NCBI GenBank assembly: GCA_910586955.1
Contig: CAJUMM010000132.1
Span: 1-5,788, forward strand
Length of the DNA stretch: 5,788 nt
DNA from: an uncultured Lachnospiraceae bacterium
GTDB taxonomy: Bacteria > Bacillota > Clostridia > Lachnospirales > Lachnospiraceae
Direction: 5' to 3'
Shown in pieces: positions 1-5,788 of this stretch. Position numbers and translations under genes: made by a program. Each line of letters opens with the position of its first letter. Position 1 is the first letter of the stretch. The notes beneath the pieces are model-generated. The model worked only from the letters and a program-made list of their open reading frames with translations, had not been told where the DNA came from and did no database searches.

Positions 1-673
1 AGAGGGTCCGGGTATCGTTGGAGATCTGTACCTCCACCCGTTCTCCGAAGGCAATCCCAAGAGTTTTAAAAAGCTCCATGGGAATGTTGCTCCACAGGCT
101 TCCGAACCGCACATCCAGCACGTCAATGGTTCCCGCCACACCGCCGTCCTCCGTCTCTCTGGCCGGAATGGTGGGAAGCTCCTGGATGCTCTCCGGGTCA
201 ATCTCCTGCCCCACCTGCTCAAAGGTGATGGTTCCCGCCGCCAGCTTCGCACCGGTAAAGGCATAGACATCCCGTCCGTGAAAAGTATAAGATTCCTCGG
301 AACCCAGACGGCGGTTCACCGTCTCATCTATCATCCTGGCCGCTTCAATCCCCGGATTGCACTTCACAAAAGTCAGGGTGCCGTTGTCCGGCGTCACCAC
401 ATACTGCCCGGTCTTTGTCTTGGCTACGATACTCCTTCTGGTAGAACCCACTCCCGGATCCACCACGGACACAAACACCGTTCCCTCCGGCCAATAGCTC
501 ACCGTCTGAATCAGGCGGTAGCTGGCCTCCCAGGTGTTATAAGGCTCAATCCCATGAGTCAAATCATAAATCTTTAAATCCGGCGACACCCCGTAGGCAA
601 CGCCATACATAGCGCTTACCGCCCCGTCCTGGGTCCCGAAATCCGTCTGGAATACCAATGCTCCTTTTTTCAT
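1..673 (-). CDS. SAM hydroxide adenosyltransferase (DUF62 family), 3' end outside window
   Basis: The first 224 residues are present; the C-terminal end runs off the left edge. The family (DUF62, related to the bacterial fluorinase/chlorinase) cleaves S-adenosylmethionine with water to adenosine and methionine in the cytoplasm. Seen in the sequence: an N-terminal TDFG (residues 10-13), DPGVGSTR with D72 and R79, PDNGTLT (95-101), and FHGRD with H132. D72, R79 and H132 match the Asp-Arg-His triad that activates water in characterised family members, which argues for hydrolase rather than halogenase activity. The second domain begins near residue 180, and D187 with FGSLWSNI (190-197) matches the family's D-x-x-FGN-x-x-TN region, with Ser where Asn is usual. 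The ATG start has AGAGG seven bases upstream. It lies 54 bp after the PTS/nucleoside hydrolase fusion and is probably co-transcribed with it. Adenosine would be a natural substrate source for a nucleoside hydrolase, which is relevant to the broken one upstream. Confidence 0.93.
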   Translation of the reverse strand, partial: MKKGALVFQTDFGTQDGAVSAMYGVAYGVSPDLKIYDLTHGIEPYNTWEASYRLIQTVSYWPEGTVFVSVVDPGVGSTRRSIVAKTKTGQYVVTPDNGTLTFVKCNPGIEAARMIDETVNRRLGSEESYTFHGRDVYAFTGAKLAAGTITFEQVGQEIDPESIQELPTIPARETEDGGVAGTIDVLDVRFGSLWSNIPMELFKTLGIAFGERVEVQISNDTRTL

Positions 674-680
674 ACCCTAT

Positions 681-685
681 CCTCT
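681..685 (-). promoter_or_regulatory. Ribosome binding site of the DUF62 gene
   Basis: Read on the minus strand this is AGAGG, with a seven-base spacer to the ATG at 673. It supports that start. The 54-bp gap between this gene and the upstream stop (728-730) shows no hairpin with a T tract, so read-through transcription from the upstream gene is likely. Confidence 0.65.
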
Positions 686-727
686 TTCTCTCTTTCATTC
701 TGCCTTACCCGGAAACGGAAACTGCCC

Positions 728-2560
728 TCAGGCCTCCAGAAGCTTTTCTATCAAATCTGTCATCAGGGCATCCCGCTCGATCCGGTATACGTATTTCATG
801 GAAGGACGCCCTCTGTCAAAACAGTATCTGCCCTTTCCGTCAATCCTTGGACAGCTTGTAATCCGCTCCTTCATAAACCGCTGTCCGTCATTCATAAGCC
901 AGGCTGCCGCCGTCATGTCCCAGATGGCTTTGGTCCATACAGGCCCATGGGCCCACTGCTCTACGGAATCGATGGCATAGGAAGCCAGATAATCCGCAAG
1001 AGGATTCTTTCCCGCCAGATATCTCTCCAGTTCCGGCCTGCTGACAGAAAAATGCTCCGCCACGCCCCAGCAGGGAAGCTGCACCAGGGGAACCCCGCTG
1101 TCAAAGAGCACCTGCGCCGCGGGGATATCCTCTATCAGATTAAATTCTTCCATATGGGCACAGTGAAAAGCGCTTACTATCAGGGTCAGTACAAAGCCCG
1201 CCGCCAGGGCAGCCACATGGGCGATTACATAGTTTACATAACCATTTCCTGCCGGATCCGCCAAGGCAATACCGGGAACTACCGTAGTTCCGAATCCCAG
1301 GGCTGCCAGATTCGTAAAGTAAACAAATGCGCCGCCTATAGCGCCTCCGATACAGCCGCCAATAAGAGGATATTTAAAGCGGACATTTACACCGAAAAGG
1401 GCCGGCTCCGTAATTCCGAAGAGCACGGAGATAAAGCTGGGAATACAGAGCTCCTGTGTCTTGGCATCCCTGCGGTTTTTCATCAGATAACCCAGTACAG
1501 CTCCGCCCTGGGCAGTCATAGCTACGGACATCAAAGGATTTAAGATATTCCGCCCCGTATCTGCCAGAAGCTGGGCTTCAATGGCTCCGAAAATATGATG
1601 AAGTCCGGTGATAACAACCAGCTGCTGGAGGCCGGAGAAGAGGGCATAGCCGAACACCCCCAGATTCTGGGTCATCCATACCAGGCCGCCGGTGATAACG
1701 GAAGCCAGTCCCCTGCCCAGAGGCCCGATGGCCGTAAAGAGCAGCAATGCTCCCACCAGAGTAGTGAGAAGAGGGGATACCAGCAGGCGGATAACCTCGG
1801 GAACCTTCTTCTCAAAGAAAAGATCCAGCTTCGCCGTCACCACACCCATAAGGAGGGCAACGATAATGCCGCCCTGGAAACCCACCAGGTCCACCCCCAG
1901 TCCGAAGAGATGCAGGGTAGTTACTTCCACTGTCCCCTGGGCCGCCGCATAGGCATCCGCCAGGCTGGGGGACAGCATGATACATCCCATCACAATACCC
2001 AGAATAGGCCTTCCCCCGAAGCGCTTGCAGGCGCTGTAGGCCACAGCCAGAGGCAGGAAGCCGAAGATAGCTCCGGAGGAAATATTAATAAGTCTCGTAA
2101 TTCCAAATAAGGTTTCATTTCCCTGTACGGCATCCATATTGGCCAGAACTCCGGAGAGACCTGTGAGAAGGGCTGCTGCCAGAATACCCGGCATAATGTC
2201 AATAAAAACATCGGACAAAGCCTTAATCACCCGCTGAATGGGATTCATTTTCTTGTTGGCTTCCGTCTTTAAATCGCTTAAGCTCATATTCTGCTTTCCG
2301 GTATACTGGGTAAACACTTCGTAGACATCATTTACCAGGCCTGCACCGAAGATAATCTGCAGCTGGTCTCCCGCCACAAACACGCCCTTGGCCAGGTCCA
2401 GATCCTCAATGGCCTTCAAATCCGCCTTGTCATTGTCCTCCAGCACGATACGAAGCCTGGTGGCACAGTGGGCCACGCCCTGGATATTGTCTTCGCCGCC
2501 TACCAGCTCCGCAAGTTTTTTAGAAATTGCAAGATACCGCTGTCTTTTTTTCTCGTCCAC
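728..2560 (-). CDS. PTS sugar permease EIIBC fused to the C-terminal half of a nucleoside hydrolase (chimeric ORF)
   Basis: This 610-residue protein starts at GTG with AAAGGGGAG seven bases upstream. Residues 1-90 are an EIIB domain with the phosphorylatable cysteine C32 in HCATRLR. Residues about 107-465 are a membrane EIIC domain of the glucose/sucrose superfamily, with many hydrophobic segments and the sugar-site motif GITEP at 382-386. There is no EIIA domain, so EIIA would be supplied in trans. The sucrose, trehalose and beta-glucoside branches share this EIIB-EIIC order; the exact sugar cannot be read from sequence. After FVLTLIVSAF (456-465), near where EIIBC proteins normally end, the protein turns soluble. 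Residues about 466-610 match the C-terminal half of inosine-uridine nucleoside hydrolases: EEFN (471-474), DIPAAQVLFDSGVPL (478-492) and IWDMTAAAWL (546-555). The N-terminal DTDxGxDD half is absent. The permease may still work with a foreign tail; the hydrolase part should be inactive. It lies between the alpha-galactosidase and DUF62 genes, same strand. Domain identities are confident; whether the fusion is biological is not. Confidence 0.88.
   Translation of the reverse strand: MDEKKRQRYLAISKKLAELVGGEDNIQGVAHCATRLRIVLEDNDKADLKAIEDLDLAKGVFVAGDQLQIIFGAGLVNDVYEVFTQYTGKQNMSLSDLKTEANKKMNPIQRVIKALSDVFIDIMPGILAAALLTGLSGVLANMDAVQGNETLFGITRLINISSGAIFGFLPLAVAYSACKRFGGRPILGIVMGCIMLSPSLADAYAAAQGTVEVTTLHLFGLGVDLVGFQGGIIVALLMGVVTAKLDLFFEKKVPEVIRLLVSPLLTTLVGALLLFTAIGPLGRGLASVITGGLVWMTQNLGVFGYALFSGLQQLVVITGLHHIFGAIEAQLLADTGRNILNPLMSVAMTAQGGAVLGYLMKNRRDAKTQELCIPSFISVLFGITEPALFGVNVRFKYPLIGGCIGGAIGGAFVYFTNLAALGFGTTVVPGIALADPAGNGYVNYVIAHVAALAAGFVLTLIVSAFHCAHMEEFNLIEDIPAAQVLFDSGVPLVQLPCWGVAEHFSVSRPELERYLAGKNPLADYLASYAIDSVEQWAHGPVWTKAIWDMTAAAWLMNDGQRFMKERITSCPRIDGKGRYCFDRGRPSMKYVYRIERDALMTDLIEKLLEA
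731..1165 (-). pseudogene. C-terminal remnant of an inosine-uridine-type nucleoside hydrolase, in frame inside the PTS ORF
   Basis: About 145 codons of a gene that in this family is normally a little over 300 residues. The fragment keeps E472 and N474 of EFN, which correspond to the family's ribose-contacting Glu and Asn, and D548 in KAIWDM, which aligns with the late calcium-binding Asp (the family's His-Asp pair reads Trp-Asp here). It lacks the N-terminal aspartate cluster that binds calcium and ribose, so catalysis is not expected. The remnant ends at its natural C-terminus with a TGA at 728-730. Its position directly upstream of the DUF62 gene suggests the intact parent was an operon partner that split the adenosine made by the SAM hydrolase. 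Family assignment comes from motif recognition, not a search. Confidence 0.8.
1151..1185 (-). other. Fusion breakpoint between EIIC and nucleoside hydrolase coding sequence
   Basis: EIIC-like hydrophobic sequence ends at about F465 (codon 1168-1166) and nucleoside hydrolase-like sequence is clear from M470 (codon 1153-1151). The residues between, HCAH, could belong to either parent. No insertion sequence, long repeat or frameshift is visible at the join, so a simple deletion with little homology, or an assembly join, fits best. Confidence 0.7.
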
Positions 2561-2567
2561 TTTTAAA

Positions 2568-2577
2568 CTCCCCTTTC
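2568..2577 (-). promoter_or_regulatory. Ribosome binding site deciding the GTG start of the PTS gene
   Basis: On the minus strand this reads GAAAGGGGAG, followed by TTTAAAA and then GTG at 2560. No in-frame ATG occurs nearby, and the EIIB domain begins within the first ten or so residues, so the GTG start is well supported. Confidence 0.75.
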
Positions 2578-2585
2578 TTATTCCA

Positions 2586-2616
2586 GTTCCGCATCCGCCC
2601 TGCCGGCTAGCGGAAC
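2586..2616 (-). repeat. Inverted repeat between alpha-galactosidase and PTS genes
   Basis: Perfect 7-bp arms, GTTCCGC at 2586-2592 and GCGGAAC at 2610-2616, with a 17-base loop that itself contains GCCGGC. It lies wholly in the 66-bp intercistronic gap. No T tract follows on the minus strand, so it is not a standard intrinsic terminator. It could form a hairpin that affects mRNA processing or stability, but a functional role is speculative. Confidence 0.45.
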
Positions 2617-2626
2617 GGCTGCTGTT

Positions 2627-4810
2627 TTATACCCTCCAAAAGCGGAAGCATCCGCTCCTGTAATCTCCTTCTTCCGGAGGAATGCTGATTCCGCTGTACA
2701 TTAGCTCGTCTCCTCCGTAAATCTCCCCGGTCTTAGCATTTTGGTACCGGGCTTCCTCATCCAGACCTTGAAGTTTTAAGATCTCCACCGGGGCATTGGG
2801 CCGGCAAAGGACTGTGAACCGGAAAGCCAGCACTTCCCTGCCGTCCTCCGATACAAACTCCCAGGCGGCCGTATTTCCTTCAAAAGGATTTTCCAGCCGG
2901 TAAAAAGCTCCTTTCTGCACCGTATTGCGGATTTCCTTGTAAAAGCGCACCTGTTCCGAAATCTCTAAAAGCTCCCCTTCCGTGCATTTCGTCAGATCCA
3001 GCTCGTAGCCGAAATTGGCGCTCATGGCTACATTACCCCTGGTGGACAGCGGCGAAATCCGCCCCGTCTGATGGCTGGGGGAAGCGCTCACATGGGCTCC
3101 CATGGCTACGGGGGGATATATCAGGGAGGTGGCATACTGAATCCCTATCCGGCAGACGGGATCCGTGTTGTCGCTGCACCAGGTCTGAGGCATATAATAC
3201 AGCATTCCTGCGTCAAACCGCCCGCCTCCGCTGGAACAGCTCTCAAAAAGTACCTCCGGATGGTTCGCTGTCAGCCGCTCCAGAATCCAGTACAATCCCA
3301 GCACATAGCGGTGAAAGACTTCCCCCTGCCGTTTGGAAGGCAGAAATGCGCTTCCCACATCTGTGAGATGGCGGTTCATATCCCATTTGATATAATCAAT
3401 GCCTGCCAGGGATAAGACCTTCTCCATGGCATCCAGAACATAATTGCAGACTTCCTGTCTGGACAGATCCAACACCAGCTGCCTGCGGCCGTAGGTATAG
3501 GGACGCCCTTCCGTGTGCAGCACATAGTCCGGGTGCGCCCGGTAGAGATCGCTGTCCTCGGAAATCATCTCCGGCTCTACCCAGAGACCGAATTGCATGC
3601 CCATGCTGTGAATCTTCTGCTCAAGGGAATGCAGGCCTAAGGGAAGCTTCTCCCGGTTTTCGTACCAGTCTCCCAGAGAACAGCTCTCGTCATTGCGCTT
3701 TCCAAACCAGCCGTCGTCCAGCACAAAAAGCTCTATCCCTGCCTCTTTCGCCTTCCCGGCCAGAGCCAGCAGCTTCTCCTCCGTAAAATCAAAGTATGCC
3801 GCCTCCCAGCTGTTAATCAGAATGGGCCGCTCCTGCTTCCCATAAGGACTGCGGATCAGATGATTCCGGATAAACCGGTGGAATGTATGGGACATTCCGT
3901 TTAAGCCCTTATCCGAGTAAACCAGAAGCACTTCCGGCGTCCAAAAGCTTTCCCCCGGCTCCAAAAGCCATTCCCCGTTCCAGGGATTCATGCCCATCTG
4001 GAACCTGGTGTTTCCAAAAGAATCCGCCTGGGCCAAAGCCTGGAAATTCCCGCTGTAAACAAAATTGGCTGCAAATACTTCTCCCTGATCCTCCTTGGTC
4101 CCCTTCCGCAGAAGAGCCATAAAAGGGGACTGCTGGGGAGAACTGACGCCCCGCAGGCTTTCAATCTGTATGGTCCCGCTCTTTAAAGGCCTGCGATCCG
4201 GATTCCGCTCATTGTTGTGAGCCCCGTAAAGGGTCAGCACATCGAAATCACTTTCCCGGATATCCAGGGACATGCTCATCATTTTCTCCAGCATAAGTTC
4301 TTTTTGGGAACGGTTCTCAAAGCATACGCTCCGGGCAATGACATTTTCTTTTTCAAATACACTGTAAAGCAGAAAAACGTCAAGTCCTGCTGCCTCGTCC
4401 CGCAGATGAATCCGCAGGGTCTCCGCTTCCGGCTCTTTTCCGAAGGATGCCGGAAGACCGGGCAGGCCCGGCTTTCCCTTTTCTATCTTGTATCCCTGAT
4501 AGGAAAGACTGCTTATCCTGCTTCCGGCTTCATCTCGCACACAGAAAGCACAGCTGCGGAAATCCCCATTTCCATACTGGGGATATTCCTGGGGAAGGGT
4601 GCCAAGAGAGAAAGATTTGTCCCCTGATTCTGGATTTGCCTCCAGCACCCGCTCCTTTTGGATCAGGGAACGGCTCCCCTCATAAGACCTAATTCCCCTT
4701 CCCCAGTACAAATGTGCCAAATACTTTCCCCGCACCACCTGCATGGCATAGCTCATCCCTCCGGCCTTCAGATGGAAAATGTTCTGCTCTTCCTCGTATT
4801 GAATACTCAC
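2627..4810 (-). CDS. aga: Alpha-galactosidase, glycoside hydrolase family 36 (cytoplasmic)
   Basis: A 727-residue enzyme of full length for bacterial GH36 (the Geobacillus AgaA type is about 729). It releases terminal alpha-linked galactose from melibiose, raffinose, stachyose and similar galactosides. Order of parts: an N-terminal beta-supersandwich to about residue 285, a TIM-barrel catalytic domain about 290-640, and a short C-terminal beta domain. Key motifs: SWEAAYFDF (334-342), LDDGWFG (364-370), GLWVEPEM (408-415), KWDMNRH (475-481) and CSDNTD (545-550). D477 is the expected nucleophile and D547 the acid/base; both sit one residue before their AgaA counterparts, and C525-SSGGGRFD (525-533) is also conserved. 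There is no signal peptide, so it works on imported sugar. The start is GTG, with a near-perfect AAAGGAGGT five bases upstream. It is divergent from the AraC regulator that probably controls it, and is followed 66 bp later by the PTS gene. All catalytic residues are intact. The exact substrate range cannot be read from the sequence. Confidence 0.97.
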   Translation of the reverse strand: MSIQYEEEQNIFHLKAGGMSYAMQVVRGKYLAHLYWGRGIRSYEGSRSLIQKERVLEANPESGDKSFSLGTLPQEYPQYGNGDFRSCAFCVRDEAGSRISSLSYQGYKIEKGKPGLPGLPASFGKEPEAETLRIHLRDEAAGLDVFLLYSVFEKENVIARSVCFENRSQKELMLEKMMSMSLDIRESDFDVLTLYGAHNNERNPDRRPLKSGTIQIESLRGVSSPQQSPFMALLRKGTKEDQGEVFAANFVYSGNFQALAQADSFGNTRFQMGMNPWNGEWLLEPGESFWTPEVLLVYSDKGLNGMSHTFHRFIRNHLIRSPYGKQERPILINSWEAAYFDFTEEKLLALAGKAKEAGIELFVLDDGWFGKRNDESCSLGDWYENREKLPLGLHSLEQKIHSMGMQFGLWVEPEMISEDSDLYRAHPDYVLHTEGRPYTYGRRQLVLDLSRQEVCNYVLDAMEKVLSLAGIDYIKWDMNRHLTDVGSAFLPSKRQGEVFHRYVLGLYWILERLTANHPEVLFESCSSGGGRFDAGMLYYMPQTWCSDNTDPVCRIGIQYATSLIYPPVAMGAHVSASPSHQTGRISPLSTRGNVAMSANFGYELDLTKCTEGELLEISEQVRFYKEIRNTVQKGAFYRLENPFEGNTAAWEFVSEDGREVLAFRFTVLCRPNAPVEILKLQGLDEEARYQNAKTGEIYGGDELMYSGISIPPEEGDYRSGCFRFWRV

Positions 4811-4815
4811 TTTTT

Positions 4816-4824
4816 ACCTCCTTT
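4816..4824 (-). promoter_or_regulatory. Ribosome binding site of the alpha-galactosidase gene
   Basis: Minus-strand AAAGGAGGT followed by five A bases and GTG at 4810. This nearly full complement to the 16S rRNA tail fixes the GTG start and predicts strong translation. Confidence 0.85.
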
Positions 4825-4846
4825 CTTTTCTTTGCGGATTCTGTCC

Positions 4847-4875
4847 TTGCATAAATAACTATACTACGGTAAAAT
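4847..4875 (+). promoter_or_regulatory. Candidate promoter of the AraC-family regulator gene
   Basis: TTGCAT (4847-4852) and TAAAAT (4870-4875) are separated by 17 bases. The -10 matches 5 of 6 and the -35 matches 3 of 6 consensus bases. It overlaps the opposing alpha-galactosidase promoter almost completely, so the two would compete for RNA polymerase. Prediction by eye only. Confidence 0.4.
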
Positions 4876-4886
4876 ATGAATTACAT
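4858..4886 (-). promoter_or_regulatory. Candidate promoter of the alpha-galactosidase/PTS operon
   Basis: On the minus strand a TATAGT -10 (4863-4858) lies 17 bases from ATGTAA (4886-4881). The -10 matches 5 of 6 consensus bases (TATAAT); the -35 matches only 3 of 6. A weak -35 beside a regulator-type repeat is what an activator-dependent promoter looks like. The predicted start near 4851 would give a leader of about 40 bases. Confidence 0.5.
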
Positions 4887-4925
4887 GGACAAATGTTGCA
4901 AAATCATGTATCTTTGTGACCAATC
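4882..4925. promoter_or_regulatory. Putative AraC-type operator: 21-bp-spaced direct repeat
   Basis: Two copies of a CATG-n-A-n4-TGT-n2-C-n-AA pattern start at 4884 and 4905, exactly 21 bp apart, identical at 11 of 19 positions. AraC-family activators typically bind direct half-sites one or two helical turns apart. The copy nearer the alpha-galactosidase gene overlaps its candidate -35, the usual placement for activation. The same stretch also contains the inverted pair TACATG (4882-4887) and CATGTA (4905-4910). The regulator gene lies immediately to the right, which supports autoregulation and control of the divergent operon, but binding is inferred. Confidence 0.4.
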
Positions 4926-4940
4926 GGGAACTCTGGCCGG

Positions 4941-4948
4941 AAAGGAGG
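4941..4948 (+). promoter_or_regulatory. Ribosome binding site deciding the ATG start of the regulator gene
   Basis: AAAGGAGG lies three bases before the ATG at 4952, a short spacer for so strong a site. It is flanked by GGCC at 4935-4938 and 4947-4950, which could pair as a 4-bp stem with the purine core in the loop. Both points might limit regulator synthesis. The in-frame GTG at 4916 has no such site. Confidence 0.65.
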
Positions 4949-4951
4949 CCT

Positions 4952-5779
4952 ATGAAAGAATTTGTATTTACCAATGACTTCTTTAAGAACCTGGATGCCT
5001 TCGTCTACACCTGCGGATACGAAACCTGTAAACCCGGACATAGCTACGGCCCGGCTCTTCGAAGCGGCTATCTCATCCACTACGTTTTAAGCGGCCGGGG
5101 CTATTACCGCCTGAATGGAACCGTCTACCGTCTCGAAGCGGGAGATGCTTTTCTCATCCGGCCGGACGAATTGATCTATTATGAGGCAGATAAAAAAAAT
5201 CCCTGGACTTACACCTGGGTAGGTTTTCAGGGGGTAAAAATCAAAAGCTATCTGGAGCGGACTTCCCTTTTGTCCTCCCCGGTGTTCCACTACGGAAAAG
5301 ACGACCGGATCCGCCTCTGTCACGAAAAAATGTTTGAGGCCAGCCATCTTCCCGCCAACCGGGAGCTGATGATGAACAGTATTCTCTACGAATATCTCTT
5401 TCTGCTGGCAAGCAAATTTCCCAGGGAACAGCTTTCTCCCCGGGAAAAACAAATCGGCTATGTAGAGGAAGTCTTAAAATACATGGAATCCAATTACCCA
5501 CAGAGCATCTCCATCCAATCCCTGGCGGACTCCCTGGGACTGAACCGCTCCTATCTGCACCGGCTTTTTAAATCCGCTACCGGAGCCTCCCCCCAGGAAT
5601 ACCTGCTGGATCTCCGGATGGAAAAGGCCTGCGTCCTGCTACGGGAAACGGATCTGGCCGTGTCCATTATCTCCCTCTCCGTAGGATACGAAGATACCCT
5701 TTATTTTTCCCGGCTGTTCCGGAAGAAGAAAGGGATGAGTCCTTCCCGGTACCGGGAAGAAACCATCCCAAATCCATAA
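4952..5779 (+). CDS. AraC-family transcriptional regulator with N-terminal cupin sensor domain
   Basis: A 275-residue cytoplasmic DNA-binding protein. Residues about 25-95 form an AraC-type cupin sugar-sensing domain: a YLIHYVLSGRGYY strand pair (40-52), LEAGDAFLIRP (61-71) and PWTYTWVGFQG (84-94), all typical of the arabinose-binding-like AraC group. A linker region leads to the C-terminal AraC/XylS double helix-turn-helix at about 168-270. The first HTH includes LADSLGLNRSYLHRLFK (191-207). The second is AVSIISLSVGYEDTLYFSRL (236-255), followed by the conserved GMSPSRYR (261-268). The ATG at 4952 is chosen because AAAGGAGG precedes it; an upstream in-frame GTG at 4916 would add 12 residues outside the domain and lies inside the putative operator. 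It is divergent from the alpha-galactosidase gene, so it most likely activates that operon in response to an alpha-galactoside or its product. The inducer cannot be read from the sequence. The gene is complete, with TAA nine bases from the window's end. Confidence 0.94.
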   Translation: MKEFVFTNDFFKNLDAFVYTCGYETCKPGHSYGPALRSGYLIHYVLSGRGYYRLNGTVYRLEAGDAFLIRPDELIYYEADKKNPWTYTWVGFQGVKIKSYLERTSLLSSPVFHYGKDDRIRLCHEKMFEASHLPANRELMMNSILYEYLFLLASKFPREQLSPREKQIGYVEEVLKYMESNYPQSISIQSLADSLGLNRSYLHRLFKSATGASPQEYLLDLRMEKACVLLRETDLAVSIISLSVGYEDTLYFSRLFRKKKGMSPSRYREETIPNP

Positions 5780-5788
5780 AAAATAAGT

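Noticed and set aside
1..673. Halogenase (fluorinase/chlorinase) activity for the DUF62 protein
   Set aside because: The DPGVG-x-x-R segment with D72 and R79 plus H132 is the water-activating hydrolase triad; halogenases replace these residues.
674..727. Terminator or independent promoter between the fusion ORF and the DUF62 gene
   Set aside because: No stem with a T tract and no convincing -35/-10 pair in the 54 bp; only the ribosome binding site is visible.
728..1165. EIIA domain as the C-terminal part of the PTS protein
   Set aside because: No EIIA-type histidine motif; instead the EFN and IWDM motifs and the flanking sequence match nucleoside hydrolases.
947..1543. Plus-strand open frame of 198 codons, opposite the PTS gene
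   Set aside because: Low-complexity, Gln/Arg/His-rich translation with no recognisable domain, lying antisense to strongly conserved EIIC coding sequence; a shadow frame.
1595..2110. Plus-strand open frame of 171 codons, opposite the PTS gene
   Set aside because: Same reasoning: hydrophilic, domain-free translation fully antisense to EIIC membrane segments.
4916..4951. GTG at 4916 as the regulator start, adding 12 residues
   Set aside because: No ribosome binding site precedes it, it lies inside the repeat proposed as operator, and the ATG at 4952 has AAAGGAGG directly upstream.
4811..4951. CcpA catabolite-response element near the operon promoter
   Set aside because: No match to the central CG-containing palindrome was found by eye in the intergenic region.

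Overview
The window most likely comes from a Gram-positive gut Firmicute of the Lachnospiraceae type. This is inferred from strong AGGAGG-type ribosome binding sites, two GTG starts, moderately high GC, and the set of genes: a cytoplasmic GH36 alpha-galactosidase, a glucose/sucrose-family PTS permease, an AraC regulator and a DUF62 SAM hydrolase. No database search was possible, so the taxonomy is an inference.

Layout, right to left: an AraC-family regulator (4952-5779, + strand) is divergent from a minus-strand gene cluster. A short intergenic region (4811-4951) appears to hold overlapping divergent promoters and a 21-bp-period direct repeat suited to an AraC-type activator. The cluster runs alpha-galactosidase (4810-2627), a PTS EIIBC reading frame (2560-728), then the start of a SAM hydroxide adenosyltransferase gene (673 to beyond position 1). 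The gaps of 66 and 54 bp contain no convincing terminator, so the three could be one transcript.

The main oddity is the 610-codon PTS frame. Residues 1 to about 465 are a nearly complete EIIB-EIIC permease. The last ~145 residues are the C-terminal half of an inosine-uridine-type nucleoside hydrolase, joined in frame and lacking that enzyme's N-terminal calcium/ribose-binding half. The simplest reading is a deletion (or assembly join) that fused a regulator/alpha-galactosidase/PTS sugar operon to a nucleoside hydrolase/SAM hydrolase operon. The right-hand genes make sense as an alpha-galactoside utilisation locus. The left-hand pieces make sense as a SAM to adenosine to adenine salvage pair. 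The window therefore looks like two systems spliced together inside one gene.
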